Shown: positions 15,999-24,545, counted from the stretch's first letter. The stretch is DNA of 64,000 bases from Paenibacillus sp. oral taxon 786 str. D14 (GCF_000159955.1 NZ_GG695973.1:280811-344810); one strand, 5' to 3'. Made by a program: numbers and translations. Notes: a model not told the origin generated them from the sequence alone.

Positions 15999-17116
15999 CA
16001 CGGCATCTCCCCTTGGGGCGCAGCATCCGGCGTTAGCTCCGAGGCCGCCTGATCCGCACCCGTTTCAAGCGCTGCCGCCGCCTCCATCAGCATCACGCCG
16101 CTTAGCTGCGAGCTGAGGGACACGGCCCCCTCCGGTGCTGGACCACAGCTCCAATCCGTGCCGAACCGCGGTTGCTGCGGAGCGGCCAGCCGGCTCCAGG
16201 CGCGTTCCGCCTGAAGGGCGACGTACTCAGCAATCTCGGGATGGTCTGGAGCCGCTTGTGCCAACTGCACCAAGTAGCGGATCAGGATGCCTTTGAACAG
16301 TCCGGCATCGCCATCCCCTTCCTCCGGCAGCAGGCCGGTCTCGCTGGAGGTGAACTCCTGAAGGACGACGCGAAACGTGCGAAGCGCCGCCTCCAAGTAA
16401 GCCGCATCACCGCTTACCCGGTACATCTCCACCGAAGCTCCAATAAAGACGCCTTGGCAATACGTAAACCGCCAATCCTTGTCGATGGTGCCATCCCCGG
16501 TACGGTTCATCCCATCCCACACCAGGCCGGTGACCGGGTCGATCAGGTTCGCCGCCTGCCACTCATAGATCCGCTGCGCCCAAGCCCAATCGTCCGGATC
16601 GCCAAACGCTTGGTACAACCGGGCCGCCAGGATGATGGCAGGGGCGTTGGCCGGGGTGTTTTTATAGTCCAGCTGCGATTTCTGCCAGGCGATCCCGCCG
16701 CCCATTTGCTCGTTCCATCCGGTTTGGATGTCCTGCCACAGCAGCTGGGAGACCTCCTTGTAACGCGGTTCACCTGTGGTCTGATAGGCGCGCAGCCAAG
16801 CGAGCGCCATCCACTCCATATCGTCGTACAGCTCATTGGGCCAAGCGCCGCCGTTACGCTGAAGCAGACCATCATACAGCTGCTCCAGCCGCTGGACATA
16901 CCGCCGCTCCCCTGTGCGCCGCAGTCCGTCAACTAGTACATCCACCGCATGCGCCATCCACCAATAATGGAAAATCTCATTGCAGGTTCCATTTTCACAG
17001 GGCGTTTGAATATTGTACATCCGAATTTTTTCGTTCCAGAATAATGCATCCAATGCCGTCTGAGCCAGGTCGGCCCGTTGCTGCCGGATTTCCGTCTCTT
17101 TCATGGTCGTCGTCAT
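15998..17116 (-). CDS. GH76 alpha-1,6-mannanase-family protein (copy 2, cytoplasmic)
   Basis: A 372-residue GH76 protein sharing long identical blocks with its neighbour (WDGMNRTGDGTIDKDWRFTY, QLDYKNTPANAPA). The Asp pair is in ELYDDMEWMALAWLRAY. Segment EIFHYWWMAHAVDVLVDG lines the active site. The frame is open from 17152, but AGGGGAG lies just before the ATG at 17116, which is chosen. There is no signal peptide. It follows the ABC permease gene by 19 bp and is coupled to the second GH76 gene. An Ala/Pro-rich tail of about 20 residues extends beyond the domain. Confidence 0.9.
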   Translation of the reverse strand: MTTTMKETEIRQQRADLAQTALDALFWNEKIRMYNIQTPCENGTCNEIFHYWWMAHAVDVLVDGLRRTGERRYVQRLEQLYDGLLQRNGGAWPNELYDDMEWMALAWLRAYQTTGEPRYKEVSQLLWQDIQTGWNEQMGGGIAWQKSQLDYKNTPANAPAIILAARLYQAFGDPDDWAWAQRIYEWQAANLIDPVTGLVWDGMNRTGDGTIDKDWRFTYCQGVFIGASVEMYRVSGDAAYLEAALRTFRVVLQEFTSSETGLLPEEGDGDAGLFKGILIRYLVQLAQAAPDHPEIAEYVALQAERAWSRLAAPQQPRFGTDWSCGPAPEGAVSLSSQLSGVMLMEAAAALETGADQAASELTPDAAPQGEMP

Positions 17117-17135
17117 ATGAGCTCTCCCCTCTGTC

Positions 17136-18062
17136 CTATCCCTTGATTCCACTAAACGCGATCCCCTGAATAAAATACCGCTGCAGCAGCAGGAACAGCA
17201 CCAGGATCGGCAGAATGGCCACCAGCGCCCCCGCCATCATCGGCCCATAATCCGTCTGATAGTTGTACGAAAAAGCCTGCAGCCCCATCTGAATCGTCGC
17301 CTTCGCCGGATCGTTCAGGACGATCATCGGCCAGAGGAAGCCGTTCCAACCGGCCTGGAACGTAAAGATTCCGAGCGTCGCCAGCGCCGGCTTGGTCAGC
17401 GGCAAGTAAATGCGCCAGAAGATTTTGAATTCGCCGCAGCCTTCGATCCGCGCCATCTCCATCATGTCATTGGGCAGGGTCAGAAAGAACTGCCGCATGA
17501 AAAAGACCGCAAACGTCCCGGAAGCCCCCGGCAAAATAATGCCCCAAAACGAGTTCATCAGCCCGTACCCTCCGCTGCCGAACAGGTCATTGCCGCCTGC
17601 CAGCGGGATATGGCGCAGCACGTAGACGCTGGGGATCATTGTCACGATCCCCGGCACCATCATGGAGACCAGCAGAATGCGAAAGAATGGCTGGTTCATC
17701 CGAAATTTCAGCTTGGCAAACGCATAACCGCTCAGCGAACCGAAGAACAAGTTACATAACACCCCGGCCGCCGCAAGAATAAAGGAATTCCAGAAATAAA
17801 GACCAAAAGGCACGGTCGTAAACGCGTTGTAATAATGCTCGAACGTCAGGTTCGCCGTAAACCATTTAATCGGCAGGGTGAACATGTCTTCGTCTTGTTT
17901 AAACGAGGTCAGCACGCTCCAATAAAAGGGCAAAAACATAATGACCGCGATGATGCTGCCAACCGTATAAAACAGTACATTCGCTAATCGCTTCTGCATG
18001 GGTACACCGATTTGTGGACGCCGGGTACCGACGCCCGTTTTTATCGTCTCTGGATTTGTCAT
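17136..18062 (-). CDS. carbohydrate ABC transporter permease (CUT1, MalG-type)
   Basis: A 308-residue permease with six membrane segments. The EAA motif is MARIEGCGEFKIFWRIYLPL (about residue 215), typical of MalG-type subunits, which end at the inner face with an IQGIAFSGIKG-like tail. It pairs with the permease at 18059, which it overlaps by four bases (ATGA). Together with the binding protein at 18975 it should import manno-oligosaccharides; the ATPase is not encoded here and is probably a shared MsmX-type protein. Confidence 0.92.
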   Translation of the reverse strand: MTNPETIKTGVGTRRPQIGVPMQKRLANVLFYTVGSIIAVIMFLPFYWSVLTSFKQDEDMFTLPIKWFTANLTFEHYYNAFTTVPFGLYFWNSFILAAAGVLCNLFFGSLSGYAFAKLKFRMNQPFFRILLVSMMVPGIVTMIPSVYVLRHIPLAGGNDLFGSGGYGLMNSFWGIILPGASGTFAVFFMRQFFLTLPNDMMEMARIEGCGEFKIFWRIYLPLTKPALATLGIFTFQAGWNGFLWPMIVLNDPAKATIQMGLQAFSYNYQTDYGPMMAGALVAILPILVLFLLLQRYFIQGIAFSGIKG

Positions 18063-18946
18063 ACGATCGGCTCCTCCGCTTTGGTGATTTTCATGCTGAT
18101 GATTGAAAATACTAGGATCACCATCGCCAGCACAAACGCCTGCGCCGAGGCATACCCCATCTGCAATTGGTTAAAGCCCTGCTGATAGATCAGGTAGACC
18201 GGAGTTTTGGTGACGTTCGCCGGTCCGCCCTGCGTTAAGACAAACGCCTGGTCAAACAGCTGCAAGGCGCCGATGATGGACATGACACTGACCAGGAACG
18301 TCGTTGGGCGAAGCTGCGGCCAAGTGATGTAGCGGAAGCAGGCAAACCGCGACGCCCCGTCCAGCCGGGCCGATTCGTACAGATAGTCCGGCACGCCTTG
18401 AAGGCCGGCCAAATAGATGATCATGTTGGAGCCAACCGACTGCCAAAGCGTCATGACGATGATCGACAGCATGGCCGTCTCCGTTTGCGACACCCAAGCC
18501 GGGCCGGTGATGCCAAGGTATGCGAGCAGTCCGTTAATCATCCCGTATTCGGGATGCAGCATCCAGATCCATACGGTGGCCGCCGCGACGGCCGAGGTCA
18601 AGGTCGGCAGGTAATAAAACGTGCGGAACAGCTTGACCCCGCGTATCTTTTTGTTAAGCAGCATCGCAAACAGCAAGGAGATCAACAAATTCAGCGGTAC
18701 AAAAACGATCGCGTAATAGAACACGTTTAAAAAGGTCTGCCAAAGCAGCGCATCGTCGATCAGGCGGCGGTAATTGTCCAGCCCAACCCAATCGTTGCTG
18801 CTCAGCACGTCATAGTTGGTGAAGCTGAGGTACAGGGCCATCACGACGGGGATGACCATGAATACGGCAAATAGCAACATAGTTGGTGTAATGAACAGAT
18901 AGGCCATTCGGGCCTGATGCCGTTCGAGCTTATTGACGGATGCCAT
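18059..18946 (-). CDS. carbohydrate ABC transporter permease (CUT1, MalF-type)
   Basis: A 295-residue permease with six membrane segments and the EAA loop YESARLDGASRFACFRYITW. The N-terminus (RHQARMAYLFITPTMLLFAVF) is typical of LacF/UgpA-type subunits. It follows the binding-protein gene by 28 bp and overlaps the MalG-type gene. Import of alpha-mannan oligosaccharides is inferred from the GH76 and GH125 genes in the operon. Confidence 0.92.
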   Translation of the reverse strand: MASVNKLERHQARMAYLFITPTMLLFAVFMVIPVVMALYLSFTNYDVLSSNDWVGLDNYRRLIDDALLWQTFLNVFYYAIVFVPLNLLISLLFAMLLNKKIRGVKLFRTFYYLPTLTSAVAAATVWIWMLHPEYGMINGLLAYLGITGPAWVSQTETAMLSIIVMTLWQSVGSNMIIYLAGLQGVPDYLYESARLDGASRFACFRYITWPQLRPTTFLVSVMSIIGALQLFDQAFVLTQGGPANVTKTPVYLIYQQGFNQLQMGYASAQAFVLAMVILVFSIISMKITKAEEPIV

Positions 18947-18974
18947 TCTTTGTTCCCCTTTCAGAGGCCGGTTT

Positions 18975-20294
18975 TTACTTCACGACCGCATTTTCCGCAA
19001 GCAGTTTGTCGCCTTGCTCTTGGGCTTTTTTCAGCGTCTCGTCGATCGATTGCTTGTTCTGAAGCAGCAGTTGCAGATTCGGAATCAGCGCGTTCTCCTC
19101 CATGACGGAGTATCCCGGATGTGTCGGACGCGTCTTTGCAAATTCCAACGTTTCCGTAAACGGCTTCCACAATGGATCTTCACTAAAGAACGGATCCTCA
19201 AGCGCCGGTTTAAAGCCTGGCAGGTTCAAGCTCGTTTTTGCCCACAGCAAAGCGTTGTCCTTGTTCGCCGTCCACCATTTGATGAACTCCCACGCCTCAT
19301 CCGGGTGCTTGGAGCCTTGCGGGATGACAAGCCCGAAGCCGCCCATCACACTGCCTTTATCGCCATTCGGACCTGCCGGCGGCGGTACGATGCCGTATTC
19401 CAGATCCTTGCCATATTTGTTGTAGGTGCTCATCATCCAAGGTCCGGTGTACAGCATAGCCACTTTCCCTGTAACAAACGCGTCGGTACCTTCGCCAAGC
19501 CCTTGTTCGAAGCCGACCTTATAAACTTTGTCCTCGTTCAGCAAGCGTTGCCAAAACTCCAGAACCTGTTTGCCTTTTTCATTGTTGAAGTTGGTCTTGC
19601 CATCCTCGCTGAGCATTTGCCCGCCGGCTTGCTGCAGATACATGTTAAACAGCCCCGGATCGGCCATGGAGAAGCCTGCGGTTTCAAGCTTGCTGCCGTT
19701 CCATTTCGTCAGCGTCTTGGCTGCCTGCTCCAATTCGTCCCACGTCGTTGGCGCCTCCAGCCCTGCATCGGCAAACATCTTCTTGTTGTAGAACAACGCG
19801 CGGGCATCCACTGTTAACGGCAGACCGTACAATTTATCGTTATTGGTCAGTTCCTTTAAGGACTCCTCGTAAAAATCTTCTTTATTCACCCCGTCGCGCT
19901 CCATATAGTCGTCAATGGGGCGAAGCACGTTTTTCGGAGCGTACAGCGAGGTTCTCCAGCGGTCCCAGAACAAAATATCCGGCGCACCGCCGCTCGTCGC
20001 AGCCGTCAGGAATTTCGTGACCATATCCTGCTGAAGCACGTATTTGACTTCGATCTTGTCCTGCGACTTGTTGAAGGCGTCAACCATCGTCTCAAACTGC
20101 TTCTGCCCTTCGCCGCCCCAGTCGCCCCAGAACGTCAGCTTCACTTTCTCGGTATTGCCGCCACCTCCGGTGTCACCACTACCCCCGCTGCCGCCGCCGT
20201 TTCCAGCACTGCCGCCGTTACCGCCCCCTCCACAAGCAGCCAGCATCGCACCAAACAGGACGGTCACCAGCATCACGAACACCCACTTTTTCAT
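18975..20294 (-). CDS. extracellular solute-binding lipoprotein, family 1 (CUT1)
   Basis: A 439-residue lipoprotein with signal peptide and lipobox LAAC (Cys21), then a Gly/Ser-rich linker of about 30 residues. The binding domain shows VKLTFWGDWGGEGQKQFETM, DILFWDRWRTSLYAP, YGLPLTVDARALFYNKKMF and KVAMLYTGPWMMSTY. The ATG at 20294 is preceded by GGGGAGG at good spacing; upstream in-frame ATGs have no such site. It heads the importer-GH76-GH76-GH125 block. A CcpA- or LacI-type palindrome (20333-20347) lies 39 bases before the start. Confidence 0.93.
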   Translation of the reverse strand: MKKWVFVMLVTVLFGAMLAACGGGGNGGSAGNGGGSGGSGDTGGGGNTEKVKLTFWGDWGGEGQKQFETMVDAFNKSQDKIEVKYVLQQDMVTKFLTAATSGGAPDILFWDRWRTSLYAPKNVLRPIDDYMERDGVNKEDFYEESLKELTNNDKLYGLPLTVDARALFYNKKMFADAGLEAPTTWDELEQAAKTLTKWNGSKLETAGFSMADPGLFNMYLQQAGGQMLSEDGKTNFNNEKGKQVLEFWQRLLNEDKVYKVGFEQGLGEGTDAFVTGKVAMLYTGPWMMSTYNKYGKDLEYGIVPPPAGPNGDKGSVMGGFGLVIPQGSKHPDEAWEFIKWWTANKDNALLWAKTSLNLPGFKPALEDPFFSEDPLWKPFTETLEFAKTRPTHPGYSVMEENALIPNLQLLLQNKQSIDETLKKAQEQGDKLLAENAVVK

Positions 20295-20332
20295 TTGTAA
20301 ACCTCCCCTTTTCATTTCGAATAACATAGTAA

Positions 20333-20347
20333 TTAAAGCGCTTTCAA
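20333..20347 (-). promoter_or_regulatory. cre-like palindrome upstream of the mannan importer
   Basis: Minus-strand TTGAAAGCGCTTTAA fits WTGNAANCGNWNNCW except at the penultimate base and contains the perfect palindrome AAAGCGCTTT. CcpA repression of the mannan operon is the simplest reading. Confidence 0.55.
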
Positions 20348-20585
20348 TAAGGATAGTATATTGGTATCATATCATTATGTCAATAAGCAAAAATATCGAT
20401 GTTGGTTGGTATATAAAGGTATGCCAAATGACCCCCTTCAACATTTGGAGAGTACAAAAATGGCTTTCCTGTAGAAATGTCATTAATGGGGAAGGGCCTT
20501 GATCGAGAAAGTCCGTAATTAGAAAGGTCCGTAAACGGAAGACAACATCCTGCCGTAAATGACCGCACCACCAAAAGTGGCGCCT

Positions 20586-20780
20586 AAATGTAAAAGTACA
20601 GTTGATTTTAGAGAAAGCGTCGCTTTGGGACCCTTCAACTGTAAAAGTACAGTTAAAATCCGCCTAATTCTCCCTTTTCCACTAAATCACCTTAAACTAA
20701 CTGCACTTTTATATTCCAAGGCCGGTAAAAACGAAAAAATGCCGAAGTTGAACTGCACTTTTGCAGTTGAGCTTCGGCAT
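20586..20780. repeat. palindromic repeat cluster, AACTGYAAAAGTRCAGTT type, four copies
   Basis: Copies are at 20586-20603 (one arm mismatch), 20637-20654 (perfect), 20699-20716 (one arm lost, inverted) and 20751-20768 (perfect, inverted). Spacing is 51, 62 and 52 bases. Each perfect copy has 7-bp arms around an AAAG loop (CTTT when inverted). The two perfect copies differ by a compensatory T-A to C-G pair, so the hairpin itself is conserved. The last copy is nested in a longer stem (ATGCCGAAG and CTTCGGCAT, 20739-20780). This resembles a repetitive extragenic palindrome family. Confidence 0.7.
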
Positions 20781-20829
20781 GTATGAGTTGAGGCGGGGCA
20801 ACTTGAATCCACCGTAGGGTATTTGCGAT

Positions 20830-21053
20830 CCACCCAGCGGGTAAGCCTTCTAGCACTTCGCCTAGGGGGGTGTCCTTATGCTACTGTAGTTCCCCCAGAG
20901 GGGGTGACACTAAACACTACTGCTTGCGTCCCCACCCAGAGGGTGAGCCTAACACTACTCGCGCTCCACCTTGGAAGTGCGCCTTAAGCTACTAGGCCCC
21001 CCCTAGGAGGTAAGCCTTACGCTACTCACCCAGGGAGCAAGCCCTGCGCTACT
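20830..21053. repeat. degenerate tandem array of seven hairpin units
   Basis: Seven units of 27-38 bases end at 20858, 20885, 20921, 20959, 20993, 21026 and 21053. Each has a small GC-rich inverted repeat that differs between units (CCCCCAGAGGGGG, CACCCAGAGGGTG, CCCCCTAGGAGG), then a tail approximating GCCTTA and a terminal CTACT (CACTT in the first). The last unit contains the stop codon of the regulator at 21049. No known element was recognised. Confidence 0.7.
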
Positions 21054-22245
21054 TACGCTCCCGCTCCTCCCTTGCGGGTCCGGTGGACTCCCCGGGGACG
21101 AGCACCGCGGGCAGCTTGATTTTGTTCGCTACCGGCCGGTTCTCCATCAGGGCCAGCACGTTTTCCACGGCCAGCTTGCCCATATCTTCTTCACTTTGAC
21201 GCATATGGGTGAAGGCGTAGCCCTCGCCGATGCGGAACTGCGGGCTGTCGAAGCAGATGATCGACACGTCCTCAGGAATGCGCAGGCCAAGCCGGGTCAC
21301 CGCCGCTTTAGCCAGCAGCGCGATGTTGTACTCGATGGCGAAGAAGGCCGAAATCGTAGGATGGGCCTCGAGATGGCGCATGATTTTTTGAATGTCCCGT
21401 TCAATATTGTCATCGTAAAAAGAGTTCGGCAGCGTCGACGTCAAATCGCTGATCCACAGCTCCCGCTCTACAGCGATACCGCGGCCGGCATGCGCCTGCA
21501 CAAACCCTTCGATCCGTTCCTCGACGGCCGACGTATCGATGGGCGGCGGAGATAACAGCGAAATGCGGGCGTGTCCGAGGTCAAACAAATGCTCCGTCGC
21601 CTCCTGCGCCGCCTTCACATTGTCGGTAATGATGGATGCCGCCGCCACGCCCTTCAGCTCCCGGTCGATCAGCACCAGCGGGAAGCGTTCGATCACCAGC
21701 TTGAGGATTTCCGCGTTGAAATACTCCCCCTGTGCCGGAAATACGATCAATCCGTCGACGCCAAGCTGCAGCAGCTTGCGTATCGTCGCTTCCTCGTTCT
21801 CCTGAACCCCAAACGTCCGCTTCAGGACAAGAAAACAATCCTGCTCCCGCGCAGCATCCTCCATCCCATAGATCAGCCGCGTTCCGTAGCTGCCGGCAAA
21901 ATCCGTCAGCACAACGCCGATCAGCTTTCCGGCAGCCTCCTTGTCCGTTCTGTTCCCACTATAGATTCCGTCCAATCGGCCATTCGCCTGTTCCTCCGCG
22001 CCTGTGCCCTCGGCTTCGGGGTCCGTCACAAACGAGCCGCGTCCCGGCTTCCGAACGATAATCCCCTCGGCAGCCAGCATTTCTAAAGCTCGCTTGCTCG
22101 TAATCCGGCTAACCTGATATTCCTCGGCCAGCTCCTTCTCCGATGGAATCCGGTCTCCCGGTTTATAACTATGATCTAGGATTTTCTGCTTTACATCATC
22201 GAAAATCTTCTCGTACATCGGTTTTGACGAGGTGGTTTCACTCAT
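21049..22245 (-). CDS. GntR-type DNA-binding / LacI-type sensor regulator (AraR-like)
   Basis: A 398-residue hybrid regulator. Residues 7-72 form a GntR winged helix (KPGDRIPSEKELAEEYQVSR, AEGIIVRKPGRGSFV). Residues about 100-390 form a LacI/periplasmic-binding-protein sensor (GVVLTDFAGSYGTRLIYGME, ICFDSPQFRIGEGYAFTHM). This is the AraR domain order. The frame is open from 22269, but GGGAGG lies 6 bases before the ATG at 22245. A strong AT-rich palindrome (22279) sits 34 bases upstream and is a probable autoregulatory operator. It lies between the ROK kinase gene and the mannan importer, and should sense a mannose-derived sugar. Confidence 0.9.
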   Translation of the reverse strand: MSETTSSKPMYEKIFDDVKQKILDHSYKPGDRIPSEKELAEEYQVSRITSKRALEMLAAEGIIVRKPGRGSFVTDPEAEGTGAEEQANGRLDGIYSGNRTDKEAAGKLIGVVLTDFAGSYGTRLIYGMEDAAREQDCFLVLKRTFGVQENEEATIRKLLQLGVDGLIVFPAQGEYFNAEILKLVIERFPLVLIDRELKGVAAASIITDNVKAAQEATEHLFDLGHARISLLSPPPIDTSAVEERIEGFVQAHAGRGIAVERELWISDLTSTLPNSFYDDNIERDIQKIMRHLEAHPTISAFFAIEYNIALLAKAAVTRLGLRIPEDVSIICFDSPQFRIGEGYAFTHMRQSEEDMGKLAVENVLALMENRPVANKIKLPAVLVPGESTGPAREERERK

Positions 22246-22278
22246 GACGTTCCTCCCACGTTCCCTCACACAAGGACA

Positions 22279-22308
22279 TGATATATATTATAATATATCA
22301 TGATATAT
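22279..22308. promoter_or_regulatory. candidate operator of the AraR-like regulator
   Basis: TGATATAT (22279-22286) and its inverse ATATATCA (22293-22300) are separated by 6 bases, and a third half-site TGATATAT follows directly at 22301-22308. It is placed 34 bases before the regulator start, within its promoter region. Confidence 0.55.
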
Positions 22309-22354
22309 CGCTAATGTCGAACCATGCTTGAAAAGGTTCGCAGAACCCCAAGCT

Positions 22355-23236
22355 TCAGTTGGAGCGAGCCAAGGCCTCCAACCCCAGGGCGAGGGCGCCG
22401 CAAAGCCCAGCCTGATTCCCTAATCCCGGCGGGACAATATAATCATCAATCCCGCTTAAAATGGCTGGCGCGTTCAAATATCCGGCCAGGTTCCGCTGAA
22501 CTTCCTTGCGAATCATCGGGAACAGCTGCGGTTGCTGCATCACGCCGCCGCCCATGATCACTTTTTGCGGTGAGAGCATGAGGATGGACCCGGTCACCGC
22601 CTGTGCTAAATAGTAGGCTTCGATGGCCCAGGCAGGATGGTCCGGTGCCAGCTCTTGCCCTTTTACCTTCCAACGCGCTTCAAGACTTGGCCCCGCAGCC
22701 ATGCCCTCTAGACAGTCTCCGTGATACGGGCATAGACCGGGGAAGTCGTCCTCCGGATGCCGCCGCGGCAGAACATGTCCGCCTTCCGGATGAATCAATC
22801 CATGGACAAGCTTACCTTCGGCCAAGACCCCGACACCGATCCCGGTCCCCACCGTATAATACACGCAGCTGTCCAGCCCCTGAGCGGCACCCCACTTTGC
22901 CTCGCCCAAGGCGGCGGCGTTCACGTCTGTATCCCAGCCATAGGGAACATCAAAAGCCGATTTTAATTTGCCAAGCACATCATATCCGTTCCATCCCGGC
23001 TTCGGCGTTGTCGTGACATGCCCGTAAGTGGCGCTGTGTGGATTCAAATCCAGCGGACCAAACGAGCCGACGCCAATCGCTTCAACATGTTTATCGCGAA
23101 AATAAGCAATCACCCGTTCTAACGTTGGCTCCGGCAGCTCGGTTGGGAAGCTGACCTCGTCCTCGATGGCTCCGTGCTCATTTCCGACACCGCAAACAAA
23201 CTTCGTTCCTCCGGCCTCAATCGCTCCGATACGCAT
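22355..23236 (-). CDS. ROK-family sugar kinase (GmuE/fructokinase-like)
   Basis: A 293-residue cytoplasmic kinase phosphorylating a hexose, probably mannose or fructose, to the 6-phosphate. It begins with the phosphate loop AIEAGGTKFVCGVG. It has DTDVNAAALGEAKWGAA (catalytic Asp) and TVGTGIGVGVLAEGKLV. The zinc-binding ROK block spans HPEGGHVLP to CPYHGDCLEG. This pattern and the length match B. subtilis GmuE/YdhR. The frame is open from 23287, but AAAGGAGGAG precedes the ATG at 23236. As first gene of the mannan locus it would handle mannose released by GH125. Confidence 0.9.
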   Translation of the reverse strand: MRIGAIEAGGTKFVCGVGNEHGAIEDEVSFPTELPEPTLERVIAYFRDKHVEAIGVGSFGPLDLNPHSATYGHVTTTPKPGWNGYDVLGKLKSAFDVPYGWDTDVNAAALGEAKWGAAQGLDSCVYYTVGTGIGVGVLAEGKLVHGLIHPEGGHVLPRRHPEDDFPGLCPYHGDCLEGMAAGPSLEARWKVKGQELAPDHPAWAIEAYYLAQAVTGSILMLSPQKVIMGGGVMQQPQLFPMIRKEVQRNLAGYLNAPAILSGIDDYIVPPGLGNQAGLCGALALGLEALARSN

Positions 23237-23262
23237 CAAATCTCCTCCTTTGTTATGATAGG

Positions 23263-23481
23263 ATTTACCACGACGAAGTGATCCCAAACGCCGTATACGA
23301 TCTCCGCTATTATACCGGCGATAATTTCATCGGGGAGCGCATCGACGGATACAACGGCCCATTTGCCATCCTAACCCTGCGCGCAGCCCGCGCTTTGAAA
23401 AAAGTCAACGACGACTTAGAAAGCCAAGGCTACCGCCTGAAAATCATCGATGCCTATCGACCGCAGAAGGCAGTGAACCAT
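23263..23481 (+). pseudogene. internal fragment of a D-Ala-D-Ala dipeptidase (VanX/DdpX-like) gene
   Basis: About 73 codons matching the N-terminal third of VanX-type M15 peptidases: VIPNAVYDLRYYTGDNF, then AARALKKVNDDLESQG and LKIIDAYRPQKAVNH. No credible start or ribosome binding site is present; the 5' end runs into the ROK gene promoter. The similarity stops after AVNH, before the metal-binding His-Asp-His region, where the end of yhaM begins 25 bases later. It is truncated at both ends and cannot be active. Confidence 0.8.
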
Positions 23482-23506
23482 AAACTCTCAATGCGTCCTG
23501 CCTACC

Positions 23507-24463
23507 CTACCATTTCAACCGGTAGATCCCCTTGTTCTCCAAGCCCCGGATCAACGGCGTCCACGCTTCGGATTCCGGCGTCGTAGCCAGCGCGTCCTCT
23601 ACCATCTGCAGCTTGGCGTCCAGCGCATCGATATGGTGGAGGGCGACGGCCTCCGGCGTCTGCGGCTGCACCGGGCTGCCCCATTCCCCCAAGTTGTGGT
23701 GGGACAACACCAAATGCTGCAGGGCGAGCACCTTCGGCGAATCCAGCGCGATGCCCAGGCGAATGGCCGCTTCGGTCACCCACTGCGACGCCATCGAAAT
23801 ATGCCCAAGCAGCTTGCCGGGCGTACTATACTCGGACACGATGCCGAGTTCAGCCACCATTTCTTCCGGCTTGGCAATATCGTGCAAAATGATGCCCGCC
23901 TTCAGCAGGTCCGGGTTCAAGAACGCGCGCTGCGCACATAGAAAATCACCGATTTCCAGCATCCGTACCATATGGTAGGCCAAGCCGCCGAAATAAGCGT
24001 GATGATGCGTTTTGGCCGCGGGATAATGGGCCAGCTTCTCCTCCACCTTACCGACGCAAAAGCGAACGATCGCCTGAATATCCGGATCGGCAATATCGTT
24101 GATGACGGCCTGGATCGTATGGATCAGCGCTTCCGACGAAATGGGCGCAGAGCGGATAAAATCCGTGAGCCTCACGCCGTCTTCCGGCTTGGCCAACCGC
24201 ATCTGCAAGATTTTCACCTGCAGCTTCTCACGGTAGGTTTGCACGATTCCCCGCACCTTCACGAGCCTCATCGGGAAAAACGTTTCCTTGTCCGTTGGCG
24301 AGGCATCCCAAAATTTGGCCGGGATTTCCCCGGTGGAATCGCACAATACGATATCTAAATAGTCTTTGGGCGGATTCGCGTTCGTCTGCTTGATCTCTAG
24401 CTCCTTCAGCAAATAAAAGCCAATAAATTCATCCTGGTTTCGTAATTGATTAATTTGCGTCAC
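23507..24463 (-). CDS. yhaM: 3'-5' exoribonuclease YhaM
   Basis: A 318-residue RNase with an N-terminal OB fold (DYLDIVLCDSTGEIPAKFWD, residues about 30-90) and a C-terminal HD domain. The HD residues are in THHHAYFGGLAYH and GIILHDIAKPEEM, with further metal ligands in LVLSHHNLGEWGSP. It degrades single-stranded RNA 3' to 5' and assists RNA turnover. An ATG at 24484 is in frame, but GGAGG lies 8 bases before a GTG at 24463, which gives the VTQINQLRNQDEFIGFYLL start and is preferred. It is a stand-alone gene convergent with the vanX fragment. Confidence 0.92.
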   Translation of the reverse strand: MTQINQLRNQDEFIGFYLLKELEIKQTNANPPKDYLDIVLCDSTGEIPAKFWDASPTDKETFFPMRLVKVRGIVQTYREKLQVKILQMRLAKPEDGVRLTDFIRSAPISSEALIHTIQAVINDIADPDIQAIVRFCVGKVEEKLAHYPAAKTHHHAYFGGLAYHMVRMLEIGDFLCAQRAFLNPDLLKAGIILHDIAKPEEMVAELGIVSEYSTPGKLLGHISMASQWVTEAAIRLGIALDSPKVLALQHLVLSHHNLGEWGSPVQPQTPEAVALHHIDALDAKLQMVEDALATTPESEAWTPLIRGLENKGIYRLKW

Positions 24464-24545
24464 CCATAATTCCTCCAAACCCATGATAGACCCATTATAC
24501 TATGGGACAGCCAAAACCTCAGCGTCTTTTCATCCCCGCCTGCCC

